A stretch of 5,529 bases of DNA, taken from positions 1 through 5,529 of the forward strand of contig JACDHN010000197.1 of the NCBI GenBank assembly GCA_013821025.1. The letters are read 5' to 3'. The notes beneath the pieces are model-generated. The model had not been told where the DNA came from and did not search any database. It saw only the letters and a list, made by a program, of their open reading frames with translations. Every line of letters begins with the position of its first letter. Positions within the stretch are counted from its first letter, which is position 1. Position numbers and translations under genes: made by a program. Source of the DNA: Acidimicrobiia bacterium. GTDB taxonomy: Bacteria; Actinomycetota; Acidimicrobiia; Acidimicrobiales; Ilumatobacteraceae. Shown here piece by piece: positions 1-4,817 of the stretch.

Positions 1-1
1 G

Positions 2-526
2 GTCGAGCACTGCGTGCACTACGCCGAGACGTTCACAGGCTTCAAGTGGATCGGACGCGAGGTGCAGCAGCGGCCCGACCAACGCTTCGTGTTCGGTTAC
101 GAACAGGCGCTCGGCTACCTGGTCGCCGAGCGACCACTCGACAAGGACGGCATCACGGCCGCCGTGATGATGACGGAGGTGGCGTCGGTGGCCGCCGCCG
201 ACGGCGTCACGCTACAGGACCGTCTCGACGGGCTCGCCGACCGCTTCGGCCGGCACATCACGGCCGAGCTGTCGCTGAAGATGGACCCTGTCGACGGCAC
301 GGCCCGGGTGGCGGCGCTGCGGGTCGACCCACCGGAGAGGTTGAACGGCGCCGCCGTGACCGGCATGCAGGACTACCCAGAGGCGAACCTGCTACGCATC
401 ACGTTGGACGGCGGCGTGCGGGTGCAAGTTCGTCCGAGCGGCACCGAGCCGAAGGTCAAGCTCTACGGCGAGGCGATCGATGCCGACCCGTCCCCCTTCA
501 TCGCCGCCCTCGCCGCCCTCATCTGA
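2..526 (+). CDS. Phospho-sugar mutase (PMM/PGM superfamily), C-terminal part, 5' truncated
   Basis: This is the last 174 codons of an alpha-D-phosphohexomutase. The reading frame is open from base 2, so the start lies outside the window; the GTG at 14 is internal. These cytosolic enzymes move a phosphate between C1 and C6 of hexoses (or C1 and C5 of pentoses) through a phosphoserine. The phosphoserine and metal-binding domains are missing here. Visible motifs, in fragment numbering: TGFKWI at 12-17; the sugar-recognition loop FGYEQALGY at 31-39; DKDGITAA at 48-55; and the C-terminal phosphate-clamp motif RPSGTEPK at 144-151, followed by VKLYGE. All are typical of the family and the end looks complete. 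The substrate cannot be fixed from this part. An actinobacterial PmmB-like enzyme is likely; a phosphopentomutase role in nucleoside salvage would suit the nearby upp. Family is near certain, substrate is not. Confidence 0.95.
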   Translation, partial: VEHCVHYAETFTGFKWIGREVQQRPDQRFVFGYEQALGYLVAERPLDKDGITAAVMMTEVASVAAADGVTLQDRLDGLADRFGRHITAELSLKMDPVDGTARVAALRVDPPERLNGAAVTGMQDYPEANLLRITLDGGVRVQVRPSGTEPKVKLYGEAIDADPSPFIAALAALI

Positions 527-552
527 GTGGCTCGCTCTGAGGACCGCGAAGC

Positions 553-603
553 GCGAACTGTGACGTCAGTGGGCGAAACCAGCGCCGAGGGCTCACACTT
601 CGC
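553..603. repeat. Repeat unit 1: 51-bp unit with inverted ends
   Basis: The unit begins GCGAACTGTGA (553-563) and ends TCACACTTCGC (593-603). These ends are inverted copies matching at 10 of 11 positions, so the unit could fold into a long stem-loop. A perfect TGACGTCA palindrome sits at 561-568. A second copy follows 61 bp downstream, with 46 of the first 50 positions identical. It starts 26 bp after the mutase stop codon. There is no T-run, so it is not a canonical intrinsic terminator, though a role in ending mutase transcription is possible. Confidence 0.85.
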
Positions 604-613
604 CAGAGGTGAG

Positions 614-664
614 GCGAACTGTGACGTCGGCGGGCGAATCCGGCGCCGAGGGCTCACACTTCGG
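614..664. repeat. Repeat unit 2: 51-bp unit with inverted ends
   Basis: This is the second copy of the unit at 553-603, with 11 bp between copies. Its left arm, GCGAACTGTGA (614-624), is identical to copy 1. Its right arm, TCACACTTCGG (654-664), has one extra mismatch at the tip. The four differences in the first 50 bases lie at unit positions 16, 18, 26 and 29, all inside the loop region, while the left arm is unchanged and the right arm differs only at its last base. It ends about 50 bp before the padR start. It could be a duplicated intergenic element or a paired protein-binding site. Confidence 0.85.
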
Positions 665-690
665 ATCACTTGTGCTGCGCTCGCCTAGTG

Positions 691-703
691 TTCCGAATAG
701 GAA
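691..703. promoter_or_regulatory. Candidate operator upstream of padR
   Basis: TTCC-GAATA-GGAA is a short perfect inverted repeat (4-bp arms, 5-bp spacer). It ends one base before the candidate -10 box of padR. The hexamer GAATAG is also directly repeated at 695-700 and 701-706. A dimeric repressor bound here would block the promoter, so PadR autoregulation is a natural guess. The arms are short and the sequence is not the ATGT-N8-ACAT pattern described for some PadR proteins, so confidence is low. Confidence 0.35.
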
Positions 704-709
704 TAGTCT
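704..709 (+). promoter_or_regulatory. Candidate -10 box for a leaderless padR transcript
   Basis: TAGTCT fits the actinobacterial TANNNT -10 pattern and lies 7 nt before the GTG at 717. Transcription would then start at or next to the start codon, giving a leaderless mRNA. No Shine-Dalgarno sequence precedes that GTG, which agrees with this. No convincing -35 box is seen around 681-686. The same arrangement recurs at the oxidoreductase start (2918-2930). Confidence 0.4.
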
Positions 710-716
710 CGCCCGT

Positions 717-1340
717 GTGGAGACGAGCCGGCGACCAGAACTCGGAGCGACCGCTCACGCAGCGCTGGTGCTGCTGGCGTTCGGCGAGGCTTCGGGTTAC
801 GAGTTGAAGCAGCGGGCCGACCGCACGCTGCGTTTCTTCTTCAACTCGCCGGCAATGAGCCAGATCTACTCGGAGCTGGATCAGCTGACGAACGCCGGTC
901 TGGTCGAGGATCGTCTGGACGTGCGCGGCGGCGATCGCCAAACGCGGGTGTTCCGGCTCTCCACGTCCGGCCGCCGGGAATTGCAGCGGTGGCTCGCCGA
1001 CGAGCCACTGCCGACGACGGTCTTCAAGAGCCACCTGGCCCTGCGGTTCGTCGTCGGTCACCTCGCCGATCCGGACCGGTTGCGGGCCGATGTGGCTACT
1101 GAGCGGGCGCGCGTCGAAGAGCAGCTAGCCGACATCCGCGAAGTGCACGACGCCCTCGACCCCTTGGACGATGAGCTCGGCTGGGCCTGGCTGATCGCCA
1201 ACTGGGGCACCCGGTACTTCGCTGCCATGCTCGATCAGCTCGACGAGCTCCGCGGACACCTCGACGTTCTCGTCGAAAGCACCCGTGAACCGGCGGTCGC
1301 ACGCCAGCCGCTTGCCGCCGTCAAGGGAGACGGTCGATGA
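717..1340 (+). CDS. PadR-family transcriptional regulator
   Basis: This is a predicted cytosolic DNA-binding repressor of 207 residues. Residues 12-93 form the PadR winged helix: an N-terminal helix with LLAFGEASGYELKQRAD (19-35), a recognition region around SPAMSQIYSELDQLTNAGLVE (44-64), and a wing ending in TRVFRLSTSGRRELQRWL (76-93). Residues 104-185 form a helical C-terminal region, with a likely coiled coil near 118-145, as in the two-domain PadR proteins that dimerise through this part. The frame is open back to 609, but those extra codons run through repeat unit 2 and look non-coding. The GTG at 717, 7 nt after a TANNNT box, is preferred. The stop overlaps the next gene by 4 bp (ATGA, 1337-1340), so the regulator is co-transcribed with the beta-grasp and propeller genes and probably controls them. 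Its effector is unknown. Confidence 0.93.
   Translation: METSRRPELGATAHAALVLLAFGEASGYELKQRADRTLRFFFNSPAMSQIYSELDQLTNAGLVEDRLDVRGGDRQTRVFRLSTSGRRELQRWLADEPLPTTVFKSHLALRFVVGHLADPDRLRADVATERARVEEQLADIREVHDALDPLDDELGWAWLIANWGTRYFAAMLDQLDELRGHLDVLVESTREPAVARQPLAAVKGDGR
1323..1330 (+). promoter_or_regulatory. Ribosome binding site of the beta-grasp gene
   Basis: AAGGGAGA lies inside the end of padR, 6 nt before the ATG at 1337. It fixes that start and, with the ATGA overlap, supports coupled translation. Confidence 0.75.
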
Positions 1341-1606
1341 CGGCCATCACGTTCGCGAAGGCGTTTCGGCGCCACGTCGACTGCCCCGACGACAACGTCG
1401 ACGGTGCAACGGTGGGCGATGCCCTCGATGACTACTTCACCCGCCATCCCGCCGTGCGGAGCTATGTGCTCGACGACGAGGGCTCGTTGCGCCGCCACGT
1501 CACTGTGTTCGTCGACGGCGACCAGGTCGATCACCGGTGCGGTCCAGCGACCGCCGTCGGCGACTCGAGCGTCATCCACCTGTTCCAAGCACTCTCCGGC
1601 GGCTGA
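1337..1606 (+). CDS. MoaD/ThiS-like beta-grasp (ubiquitin-like) protein with C-terminal Gly-Gly
   Basis: A small acidic protein of 89 residues with the layout of MoaD/ThiS sulfur carriers. There is a first strand near 3-7, a helix with VGDALDDYFTRHPAV (26-40), a central strand LRRHVTVFVDGDQV (51-64), and a last strand VIHLFQALSGG (79-89) that ends exactly at the Gly-Gly (G88-G89). In this family the terminal glycine is adenylated by an E1-like enzyme (MoeB/ThiF) and then thiocarboxylated or joined to a target. No E1 gene, MoaE or thiamine gene is in the window, so a molybdopterin or thiazole role is not supported. It overlaps padR by 4 bp, and the Asp-box propeller gene starts 26 bp after its stop. 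I therefore infer a dedicated modifier or sulfur carrier working with the propeller. Fold assignment is fairly sure; function is unknown. Confidence 0.88.
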   Translation: MTAITFAKAFRRHVDCPDDNVDGATVGDALDDYFTRHPAVRSYVLDDEGSLRRHVTVFVDGDQVDHRCGPATAVGDSSVIHLFQALSGG

Positions 1607-1619
1607 GCCGCCCGTCATC

Positions 1620-1625
1620 AGGAGA
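1620..1625 (+). promoter_or_regulatory. Ribosome binding site of the propeller gene
   Basis: AGGAGA lies 7 nt before the ATG at 1633. It is the best Shine-Dalgarno sequence in the window. It decides the start against the longer open frame that runs back to 1537 inside the beta-grasp gene. Confidence 0.85.
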
Positions 1626-1632
1626 CACGTAC

Positions 1633-2718
1633 ATGTCCGACATCCTCATCGGCACCCGCAAGGGTCTGTTCCGATATCGCAACAGCGCCGTCGAGCTGGT
1701 CGACTTTCTCGGCATCCCCGTCACCGTCGTGCTGCGCGACCCGCGTGACGGCCGCATCCATGCCGCCCTCGATCACGGCCACTTCGGCATCAAGCTGCAC
1801 CGGTCCGACGACGACGGCGCCACGTTCACCGAAGCGTCGGCCCCCGTGTACCCGCCTCGGCCTGGCGACGAGACAGATCCCGTCCGTGGCGATGACGTGC
1901 CCTGGTCGACGTCGCTGATCTGGGCGCTCGAGGCCGGGCATCCCGACGACGCGGGGGCTCTGTGGTGCGGCACCATCCCGGGTGGGCTGTTCCGCTCCAC
2001 CGACCGTGGCGACTCGTGGGAGCTGGTGCGCTCGCTGTGGGACGATCCGTCACGGACCAACTGGTTCGGCGGCGGATACGACTTCCCGGGCATCCACTCC
2101 GTGAGCATCGACCCGAGCCGGCCAGAGACCGTGCTGGTGGGCATCTCGTGCGGCGGAGCCTGGCGCAGCGACGACCTGGGGGCGACATGGTCGGTGACCA
2201 AGGGCATGATCGCCGATTACATGCCTCCTGAGAACGCCGAGGATCCGACCATCCAGGATCCACACCGCCTCGCCCGGTGCGCAGCCGCGCCCGACGTGGT
2301 GTGGTGCCAGCACCACAGCGGCATGTTCAAGTCGACGGACGGCGGCAGTTCGTGGATCGAGATCCGCGACGTCGCCCCTTCCACGTTCGGGTTCGCCGTG
2401 GCTGCGCACCCGAAGGATCCAGAGACGGCCTGGTTCGTGCCGGCGATCAGCGACGAGGTGCGTGTGCCGGTCGATGGTCGGATGGTCGTCACGCGCACCC
2501 GTGACGGAGGACGCAGTTTCGACGCCATCGGAGCGGGGCTGCCGGCGGACAATGCCTGGCACCTCGTCTATCGCCACGGCCTCGACGTGGACGAGACCGG
2601 CGAACGCTTGGCACTCGGCTCGACGACGGGTTCGCTGTGGGTCAGCGAAGACGGCGGCGATCAGTTCTCCGAGGTGAGCAACGACCTCCCGCCCATCGCC
2701 TGCGTGCGCTTCGTGTAG
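1633..2718 (+). CDS. Asp-box (BNR-type) beta-propeller protein, cytoplasmic
   Basis: A protein of 361 residues built from Asp-box repeats (S/T-x-D-x-G-x-x-W/F), each of which marks a beta-hairpin turn in a propeller blade. Six are visible: SDDDGATF (58-65), STDRGDSW (122-129), SDDLGATW (179-186), STDGGSSW (234-241), TRDGGRSF (289-296) and SEDGGDQF (338-345). The spacing of about 50-65 residues suggests a six- or seven-bladed propeller. There is no signal peptide or membrane segment, so it should be cytosolic. Such proteins are often auto-annotated as exo-alpha-sialidase or WD40/YVTN/BNR-like repeat protein, but I see no sialidase F/Y-R-I-P motif, so sialidase activity is not supported. C173, C225, H227 and H228 lie in loops between blades and could bind a metal or be catalytic; this is a guess. 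It follows the beta-grasp gene in the same transcription unit. I do not know its function. Confidence 0.92.
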   Translation: MSDILIGTRKGLFRYRNSAVELVDFLGIPVTVVLRDPRDGRIHAALDHGHFGIKLHRSDDDGATFTEASAPVYPPRPGDETDPVRGDDVPWSTSLIWALEAGHPDDAGALWCGTIPGGLFRSTDRGDSWELVRSLWDDPSRTNWFGGGYDFPGIHSVSIDPSRPETVLVGISCGGAWRSDDLGATWSVTKGMIADYMPPENAEDPTIQDPHRLARCAAAPDVVWCQHHSGMFKSTDGGSSWIEIRDVAPSTFGFAVAAHPKDPETAWFVPAISDEVRVPVDGRMVVTRTRDGGRSFDAIGAGLPADNAWHLVYRHGLDVDETGERLALGSTTGSLWVSEDGGDQFSEVSNDLPPIACVRFV

Positions 2719-2753
2719 GAGCGCCTCGATGGCGCGCACAACGGGCAGCGCGA

Positions 2754-2767
2754 GACTGGCGCCAGTC
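2754..2767. repeat. Perfect 14-bp palindrome
   Basis: GACTGGC (2754-2760) is followed directly by its reverse complement GCCAGTC (2761-2767). It lies 35 bp after the propeller stop codon. Because the right arm is repeated at 2775-2781, the left arm can also pair across a 14-nt loop. It could be a protein-binding site or part of a transcription end signal, but no T-run follows. Confidence 0.8.
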
Positions 2768-2790
2768 GACCCGTGCCAGTCGACCCGTGC
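2761..2790. repeat. Tandem duplication of a 14-bp unit
   Basis: GCCAGTCGACCCGT occurs at 2761-2774 and again at 2775-2788 with no mismatch, followed by GC as the start of a third copy. The first unit supplies the right arm of the palindrome at 2754-2767. The rest of the gap at 2719-2929 holds no convincing gene; the frames that cross it are continuations of shadows of the flanking genes. Confidence 0.85.
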
Positions 2791-2869
2791 GAACGGCAGC
2801 GGAGGCAGTTGTTCGTCATGTTCGCCCGATCGTTCTGATGGCACTCGTATCGAACCCCGTTCGCCGGGA

Positions 2870-2881
2870 GCCCGATAGGGC
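2870..2881. promoter_or_regulatory. Short inverted repeat upstream of the oxidoreductase promoter
   Basis: GCCC-GATA-GGGC is a perfect 4-bp inverted repeat ending 12 bp before the candidate -35 box at 2894. It may be a regulator site, but arms this short occur by chance in GC-rich DNA. Confidence 0.2.
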
Positions 2882-2893
2882 CTCGGCTGCTTC

Positions 2894-2923
2894 ATGACGA
2901 GCCGGCGCCAGCGCGAATACCAT
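2894..2923 (+). promoter_or_regulatory. Candidate promoter of the oxidoreductase gene
   Basis: ATGACG at 2894-2899 matches four of six bases of TTGACA. TACCAT at 2918-2923 fits the TANNNT -10 pattern, with 18 bp between the two boxes. The GTG at 2930 follows 6 nt after the -10, so the transcript would be leaderless. If this is right, the in-frame ATG at 2894 is part of the -35 box and not a start codon. Confidence 0.42.
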
Positions 2924-2929
2924 CGCGCC

Positions 2930-4447
2930 GTGCAGTACGACGCCGTGGTCATCGGTGCCGGCCACAACGGTCTGGCGTGCGCGGCCTACCTGGCCGACGC
3001 CGGCCGGTCGGTCGTCGTGCTCGAGCGCGGCGACGCTGTCGGCGGCGCCGCCCGATCAGGGCGGGTATTCGCGGGTTTCGACGCCAACGTCTCGAGGTTC
3101 TCGTACCTCGTCAGCCTGCTGCCGGCTCAGATCATCGATGAGCTCGGTCTCGACGTCACGCTGCGCCGGCGTCGCATCTCCTCGTACACGCCGAGCGGCA
3201 ACGGCGGGATCTTGATCGACGAGGGTGACCCCGAGGCCACGCGCAGCGCGCTCGGTCCCGACGCCGATGCCTGGGACGATGTTGACGAGCTCACACGAGC
3301 GGTGGCCGAGCGGGTGTTCCCGACGCTGACCGAACCGCTGATGAGCAGCGACGCGTTCCGGCGGCACGTCGGTCACGAGGAAGCCTGGTCGGCGCTTTTC
3401 GAACGGCCACTCGGCGAGCTGTTGGAGGCGAAGTTCACGAGCGACGTGGTACGCGGCATGGTGCTCACCGACGCCCTGATCGGCACGTTCACTCACGCCC
3501 ACGCCACGGATCTGGTGCAGAACCGGTGCTTCCTCTACCATGTGATCGGCGGTGGGACCGGCCACTGGGACGTGCCGGTGGGTGGGATGGGCACCGTGTC
3601 GGCGGCACTGGCGAAGGCTGCCGAGTCACGAGGCGCCGAGCTGCTCACCGACGTCGAAGTGACGCAGGTGGACACCAACGGTGAGTCAGCCACCGTCAGG
3701 GCGGCCGACGGTCGCGCGTTCGCCGCCAGGCAGGTGTTCGCCAACGTGGCGCCGTCGGTGCTCGACCGGCTACTCGGCGCGGCGCGGGAGCACGCGGTGC
3801 CGGAGGGCGCACAGTTGAAGATCAACATGCTGCTGCGGCGGCTGCCCAGACTGCGTGACGCGGCAGTCACGCCCGAGCAGGCGTTCGCTGGCACGTTTCA
3901 TGTCAACGAGGGCTACCGCCAGCTCGAACGTGCCTACCGCCAAGCGGTTGGTGGCCGACTGCCAGACCTCCCGCCGTGCGAGGTCTACTGCCACTCATTG
4001 ACCGATCACACGATCCTCGGCCCCGAGCTGCAGGCCGAGGGGATGCACACGCTTACCCTGTTCGCGCTGCAGCTCCCAGCGCGGCTGTTCCGCGGAGACC
4101 CCGAGGCGTCGCTGACCGCCGCCGGATCGGCGGTGCTGGCCTCACTCGACAGTGTGCTGGCCGAGCCGCTGGAGGACTGCCTCGCCGACCCGGCGTGCAC
4201 CGAGGTGATGGGACCGCTGGAGATTGAGTCCGCCCTCGGTATGCCGGGCGGCCACATCTTCCACGGTGACTTGCAGTGGCCCTTCGCTGAGGTGTCCGGT
4301 GACGTCGGACGATGGGGTGTCGAGACCGAGCATCCGAACGTGTTCGTCTGCGGTGCCGGAGCTCGGCGCGGCGGAGGCGTATCGGCGATCCCAGGGCGCA
4401 ACGCAGCGATGGCGGCGCTGGCCGACGATCACGGGCGGCACGGATGA
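2930..4447 (+). CDS. FAD-dependent oxidoreductase, phytoene dehydrogenase-like (PYROXD2/COG1233 type)
   Basis: A predicted flavoprotein of 505 residues from the GTG start. The N-terminus is a Rossmann ADP-binding fold: YDAVVIGAGHNGLACAAY (3-20) with GxGxxG at G9, G11 and G14, acidic E32 at the end of the second strand for the ribose of FAD, then GGAARS (38-43). The middle has the PVGGMG turn (216-221) with an adjacent helix, as in CrtI-like enzymes. The C-terminus has the second FAD-contacting motif, CGAGARRGGGVSAIPGRNAA (474-493), close to the GA-x-P-GGGV-x-G-x-P-G-x-NAA signature of PYROXD2-like proteins. Length is usual for this group. Substrate is unknown: no carotenoid genes are nearby, so carotenoid desaturation is not supported. 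An alternative ATG at 2894 would add 12 residues (TSRRQREYHRA-rich) before the usual family start; I prefer 2930. The gap of 211 bp from the propeller gene suggests its own promoter. Confidence 0.92.
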   Translation: MQYDAVVIGAGHNGLACAAYLADAGRSVVVLERGDAVGGAARSGRVFAGFDANVSRFSYLVSLLPAQIIDELGLDVTLRRRRISSYTPSGNGGILIDEGDPEATRSALGPDADAWDDVDELTRAVAERVFPTLTEPLMSSDAFRRHVGHEEAWSALFERPLGELLEAKFTSDVVRGMVLTDALIGTFTHAHATDLVQNRCFLYHVIGGGTGHWDVPVGGMGTVSAALAKAAESRGAELLTDVEVTQVDTNGESATVRAADGRAFAARQVFANVAPSVLDRLLGAAREHAVPEGAQLKINMLLRRLPRLRDAAVTPEQAFAGTFHVNEGYRQLERAYRQAVGGRLPDLPPCEVYCHSLTDHTILGPELQAEGMHTLTLFALQLPARLFRGDPEASLTAAGSAVLASLDSVLAEPLEDCLADPACTEVMGPLEIESALGMPGGHIFHGDLQWPFAEVSGDVGRWGVETEHPNVFVCGAGARRGGGVSAIPGRNAAMAALADDHGRHG

Positions 4448-4502
4448 GTTCGGCCAGCAGACGTCATCGGTGCGACGTGGTGAGAGCGGCCGGCGGCCGG
4501 CG
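4448..4502. other. Convergent intergenic region with weak hairpins
   Basis: These 55 bp separate the oxidoreductase (+) from the small membrane protein gene (-), so transcription should end here from both sides. ACGTC (4461-4465) and GACGT (4474-4478) can form a 5-bp stem with an 8-nt loop, and 4487-4502 is a GC-rich stretch with two GCCGGC palindromes. No T-run follows on either strand, so no canonical terminator is called. Confidence 0.4.
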
Positions 4503-4817
4503 TCACCAGGCGATCTCGATCACACCGTTCGTGGTGCAGAGACCGGCAGCGGCGACGGCGAGGAACGCCAGCACGACGGCAGCGCAGACGGCAACCCGCA
4601 GCGGGGTGCGCCGCATCGACATCGGTGCCGGCATGTACCACTCCGGAAGGAGGCCGGCCGCACGCCCAGTGCCGGCGGCGAACGGCACGGCGTCGGGCCC
4701 GAGCGGGAGATCGGGATCGGCAGACAGCGCTTCGGCGATCAGTTCCTCGTCGGTCACCATGCCGTCCCCGGTCACGTCGTCGGCCTGCGCGTCGTCGGCG
4801 TGTGTGTCCTCGCTCAT
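4503..4817 (-). CDS. Small single-pass membrane protein with EF-hand-like loop, coupled to upp
   Basis: A protein of 104 residues that I do not recognise by name. The N-terminal third is very acidic and contains DVTGDGMVTDEE (14-25). This fits the 12-residue EF-hand/dockerin calcium loop, with D1, T3, D5, G6, V8 and E12, followed by the helix LIAEAL. Only position 3 departs from the usual D/N/S. After a Pro/Gly/Ala-rich linker comes LPEWYMPAP (57-65), then Arg residues 69, 70 and 74, and one hydrophobic helix at about 73-93. A short tail with C94 ends at W104. By the positive-inside rule the acidic part is cytoplasmic. Its ATG overlaps the upp stop by 4 bp (4814-4817) and no Shine-Dalgarno sequence is evident, so it is probably translated by coupling to upp. 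That overlap and the ordered protein features are the reasons to call it a real gene. Calcium binding is inferred. Confidence 0.82.
   Translation of the reverse strand: MSEDTHADDAQADDVTGDGMVTDEELIAEALSADPDLPLGPDAVPFAAGTGRAAGLLPEWYMPAPMSMRRTPLRVAVCAAVVLAFLAVAAAGLCTTNGVIEIAW

Noticed and set aside
46..540. Open frame on the + strand inside the mutase
   Set aside because: Arg/Gly-rich translation typical of an out-of-frame reading of GC-rich coding DNA; the mutase frame has clear family motifs.
553..664. CRISPR array
   Set aside because: Only two units, 51 bp long and 11 bp apart, with no spacer-like pattern and no cas genes.
609..716. N-terminal extension of the PadR protein
   Set aside because: It translates repeat unit 2 and the promoter region; nothing in it resembles PadR, and GTG 717 is better placed.
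1633..2718. Exo-alpha-sialidase function
   Set aside because: Asp boxes alone do not show sialidase activity; there is no F/Y-R-I-P motif and no export signal.
2050..2967. 305-codon open frame on the - strand antisense to the propeller
   Set aside because: It covers most of a gene with six Asp boxes and a strong ribosome site on the other strand; the antisense translation shows no family motif. Long antisense frames are common in GC-rich DNA.
3056..3565. 169-codon open frame on the - strand inside the oxidoreductase
   Set aside because: Antisense to a conserved flavoprotein region, with no recognisable domain.
2930..4447. Carotenoid biosynthesis desaturase (crtI)
   Set aside because: The fold is shared, but the C-terminal motif is PYROXD2-like and no carotenoid genes are nearby.
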